From: Synergistota bacterium
GTDB taxonomy: Bacteria > Synergistota > JAGHAJ01
Assembly: GCA_021161545.1 (NCBI GenBank)
Contig: JAGHAJ010000142.1
Coordinates: 1 to 7,030, forward strand
Direction: 5' to 3'
DNA: 7,030 bases
Position 1 is the first letter of the stretch, and each line of letters begins with the position of its first letter. The translations under genes and the position numbers were made by a program. Under the pieces are notes generated by a model. That model was given only the letters and a program-made list of their open reading frames with translations, did not search any database and was not told the DNA's origin. This document shows, piece by piece, positions 6,686 to 7,030 of the stretch.

Positions 6686-6714
6686 ATTCTAATATAGTTT
6701 TTGGAGCTTGTCAA
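6686..6714 (-). promoter_or_regulatory. Near-consensus sigma-70 promoter of the pilin gene
   Basis: On the minus strand a perfect TTGACA (6714-6709) is followed after 17 bases by TAGAAT (6691-6686), one mismatch from consensus. Transcription would begin near 6679 with a leader of about 20 bases. The strength fits an abundant structural protein. Confidence 0.75.
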
Positions 6715-6718
6715 ATAT

Positions 6719-6734
6719 TACTCTGTATAGAGTA
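6719..6734. repeat. Inverted repeat just upstream of the pilin promoter
   Basis: TACTCT (6719-6724) and AGAGTA (6729-6734) form a perfect 6-bp inverted repeat with a four-base spacer. Its centre is about 47 bases upstream of the predicted pilin transcription start, a typical place for an activator site. The regulator is unknown. Confidence 0.4.
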
Positions 6735-6832
6735 TTGCTTATTGGCATCCCTTTATAACCCCACATTTCTGGGCTTTTGGATTTTTGTAATATTATATCA
6801 CTAAATAATGGATTATTTGCTACTTTATTGGC
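6735..6832. other. AT-rich intergenic stretch with one small inverted repeat
   Basis: No open frame longer than about 15 codons and no RNA gene is recognised here. The only clear structure is AAATAAT (6803-6809) facing ATTATTT (6812-6818) with two bases between, an AT-only palindrome of uncertain meaning. Confidence 0.5.
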
Positions 6833-6861
6833 TTGATTTCAATCCGAGCGGTTGATAAAAT
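6833..6861 (+). promoter_or_regulatory. Possible promoter of the gene at the right edge
   Basis: TTGATT (6833-6838) and TAAAAT (6856-6861) are 17 bases apart and match consensus at four and five of six positions. A start near 6868 would give the right-edge gene a leader of about 128 bases containing the whole nested stem. Confidence 0.4.
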
Positions 6862-6911
6862 ACTTCTGCTTCATACCCATTTGTGGGGAATAGATAATTA
6901 GGCGGTAGTGT

Positions 6912-6923
6912 ACAATTAATTGT
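6912..6923. repeat. Perfect 12-bp palindrome
   Basis: ACAATTAATTGT is fully self-complementary and lies just left of the nested stem. It could be an operator or part of the end of a mobile element; the sequence alone does not decide. Confidence 0.35.
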
Positions 6924-6926
6924 GTC

Positions 6927-6987
6927 ACCCCCTTGAAGGACGAGAGGCTATAGTGTAACCTCTCATTAAAAATCCCTTCAAGGAGGT
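6927..6987 (+). promoter_or_regulatory. Nested stem that covers the ribosome site of the next gene
   Basis: CCTTGAAGG (6931-6939) pairs with CCTTCAAGG (6975-6983), and ACC (6927-6929) with GGT (6985-6987) after one mismatch. Inside, GAGAGG (6942-6947) pairs with CCTCTC (6959-6964) around an 11-base loop. The outer right arm contains the SD AAGGAGGT (6980-6987), so RNA that includes both arms should hide the ribosome site. A TATAGT in the inner loop (6949-6954) looks like a -10 but has no matching -35. Such an arrangement is known both from regulated leaders and from insertion-sequence ends that block translation of read-through messages. Confidence 0.6.
6980..6987 (+). promoter_or_regulatory. 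Strong Shine-Dalgarno of the right-edge gene
   Basis: AAGGAGGT lies eight bases before the ATG at 6996, an ideal spacing and near-perfect complement to the 16S rRNA end. This is the main reason for calling a gene that has only 35 bases inside the window. Confidence 0.65.
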
Positions 6988-6995
6988 CGAACAAA

Positions 6996-7030
6996 ATGAA
7001 CAATTTAATTATCACACAACTTCTAAAGGA
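6996..7030 (+). CDS. Start of an unidentified gene, 3'-truncated by window edge
   Basis: Only 11 full codons are visible, reading MNNLIITQLLK, too few to assign a family. The start is supported by a perfect SD at the right distance and by a structured leader. The palindrome and stem upstream resemble the left end of some insertion sequences, so a transposase is one possibility; an ordinary gene with a regulated leader is the other. Confidence 0.5.
   Translation, partial: MNNLIITQLLK

Noticed and set aside
6742-6756. Possible sigma-54 promoter (TGGCAT)
   Set aside because: The GC of the -12 element is missing at the required distance from the GG of the -24 element.
6760-6773. Short CCCA/TGGG hairpin followed by T-rich sequence
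   Set aside because: Only four pairs and no gene ends near it on the plus strand.
6833-6845. String GATTTCAATCC resembling the end of some CRISPR repeats
   Set aside because: It occurs once, with no second copy or regular spacing in the window.
6808-6855. Small plus-strand frame of 15 codons
   Set aside because: No SD in front of it and no sign of coding; it probably arises by chance.

Overview
The window looks like a chromosomal stretch from a compact bacterial genome. By eye its G+C is moderate to low. Arginine is coded mostly by AGA/AGG, ATA is common for isoleucine, and at least four of the eight starts are GTG. Genes abut or overlap by a few bases, and promoters look sigma-70-like with good Shine-Dalgarno (SD) sites. 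This style fits a thermophilic or anaerobic bacterium (for example Aquificota, Thermosulfidibacter, Deferribacterota or Thermodesulfobacteriota-like lineages), but that placement is a guess from style and not from a marker gene.

Region 1 (1-2181, + strand): the 3' part of leuC, then leuD, then a ten-helix EamA/DMT transporter. leuC and leuD abut; leuD and the transporter overlap by ATGA, so the three look like one translationally coupled operon for the isopropylmalate isomerase step of leucine synthesis plus an uncharacterised exporter-type carrier. Region 2 (2162-3688, - strand): a secreted DUF4140/DUF4139 (MuiA-like) protein of unknown function. It converges on the transporter with a 20-bp coding overlap and a 35-nt hairpin just beyond its stop. 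Region 3 (3716-3772): back-to-back promoters, both with an extended -10, drive region 2 leftward and region 4 rightward. Region 4 (3804-6073, + strand): a three-gene operon of ABC ATPase, NosY-like ABC-2 permease, and a membrane-anchored TPR protein whose C-terminal tail resembles the C-terminal motif of type II secretion/type IV pseudopilins. Region 5 (6070-6714, - strand): a GspG/PilA-like pilin gene that converges on region 4 so tightly that the two stop codons share the sequence TTAA; its promoter has a near-consensus -35/-10 and an inverted repeat upstream. Region 6 (6715-7030): about 280 bases of non-coding DNA with several inverted repeats, ending in the start of a further + strand gene whose SD lies inside a nested stem.

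The best candidate for an undescribed system is regions 4 and 5 together: an ABC-2 transporter, a TPR protein with a pseudopilin-like tail, and a pilin with alanine rather than glycine before the cleavage site. Myxococcus xanthus has an ABC transporter set (pilG, pilH, pilI) needed for pilus assembly, so a pilus-dedicated transporter is plausible here, but the link rests on gene context only.
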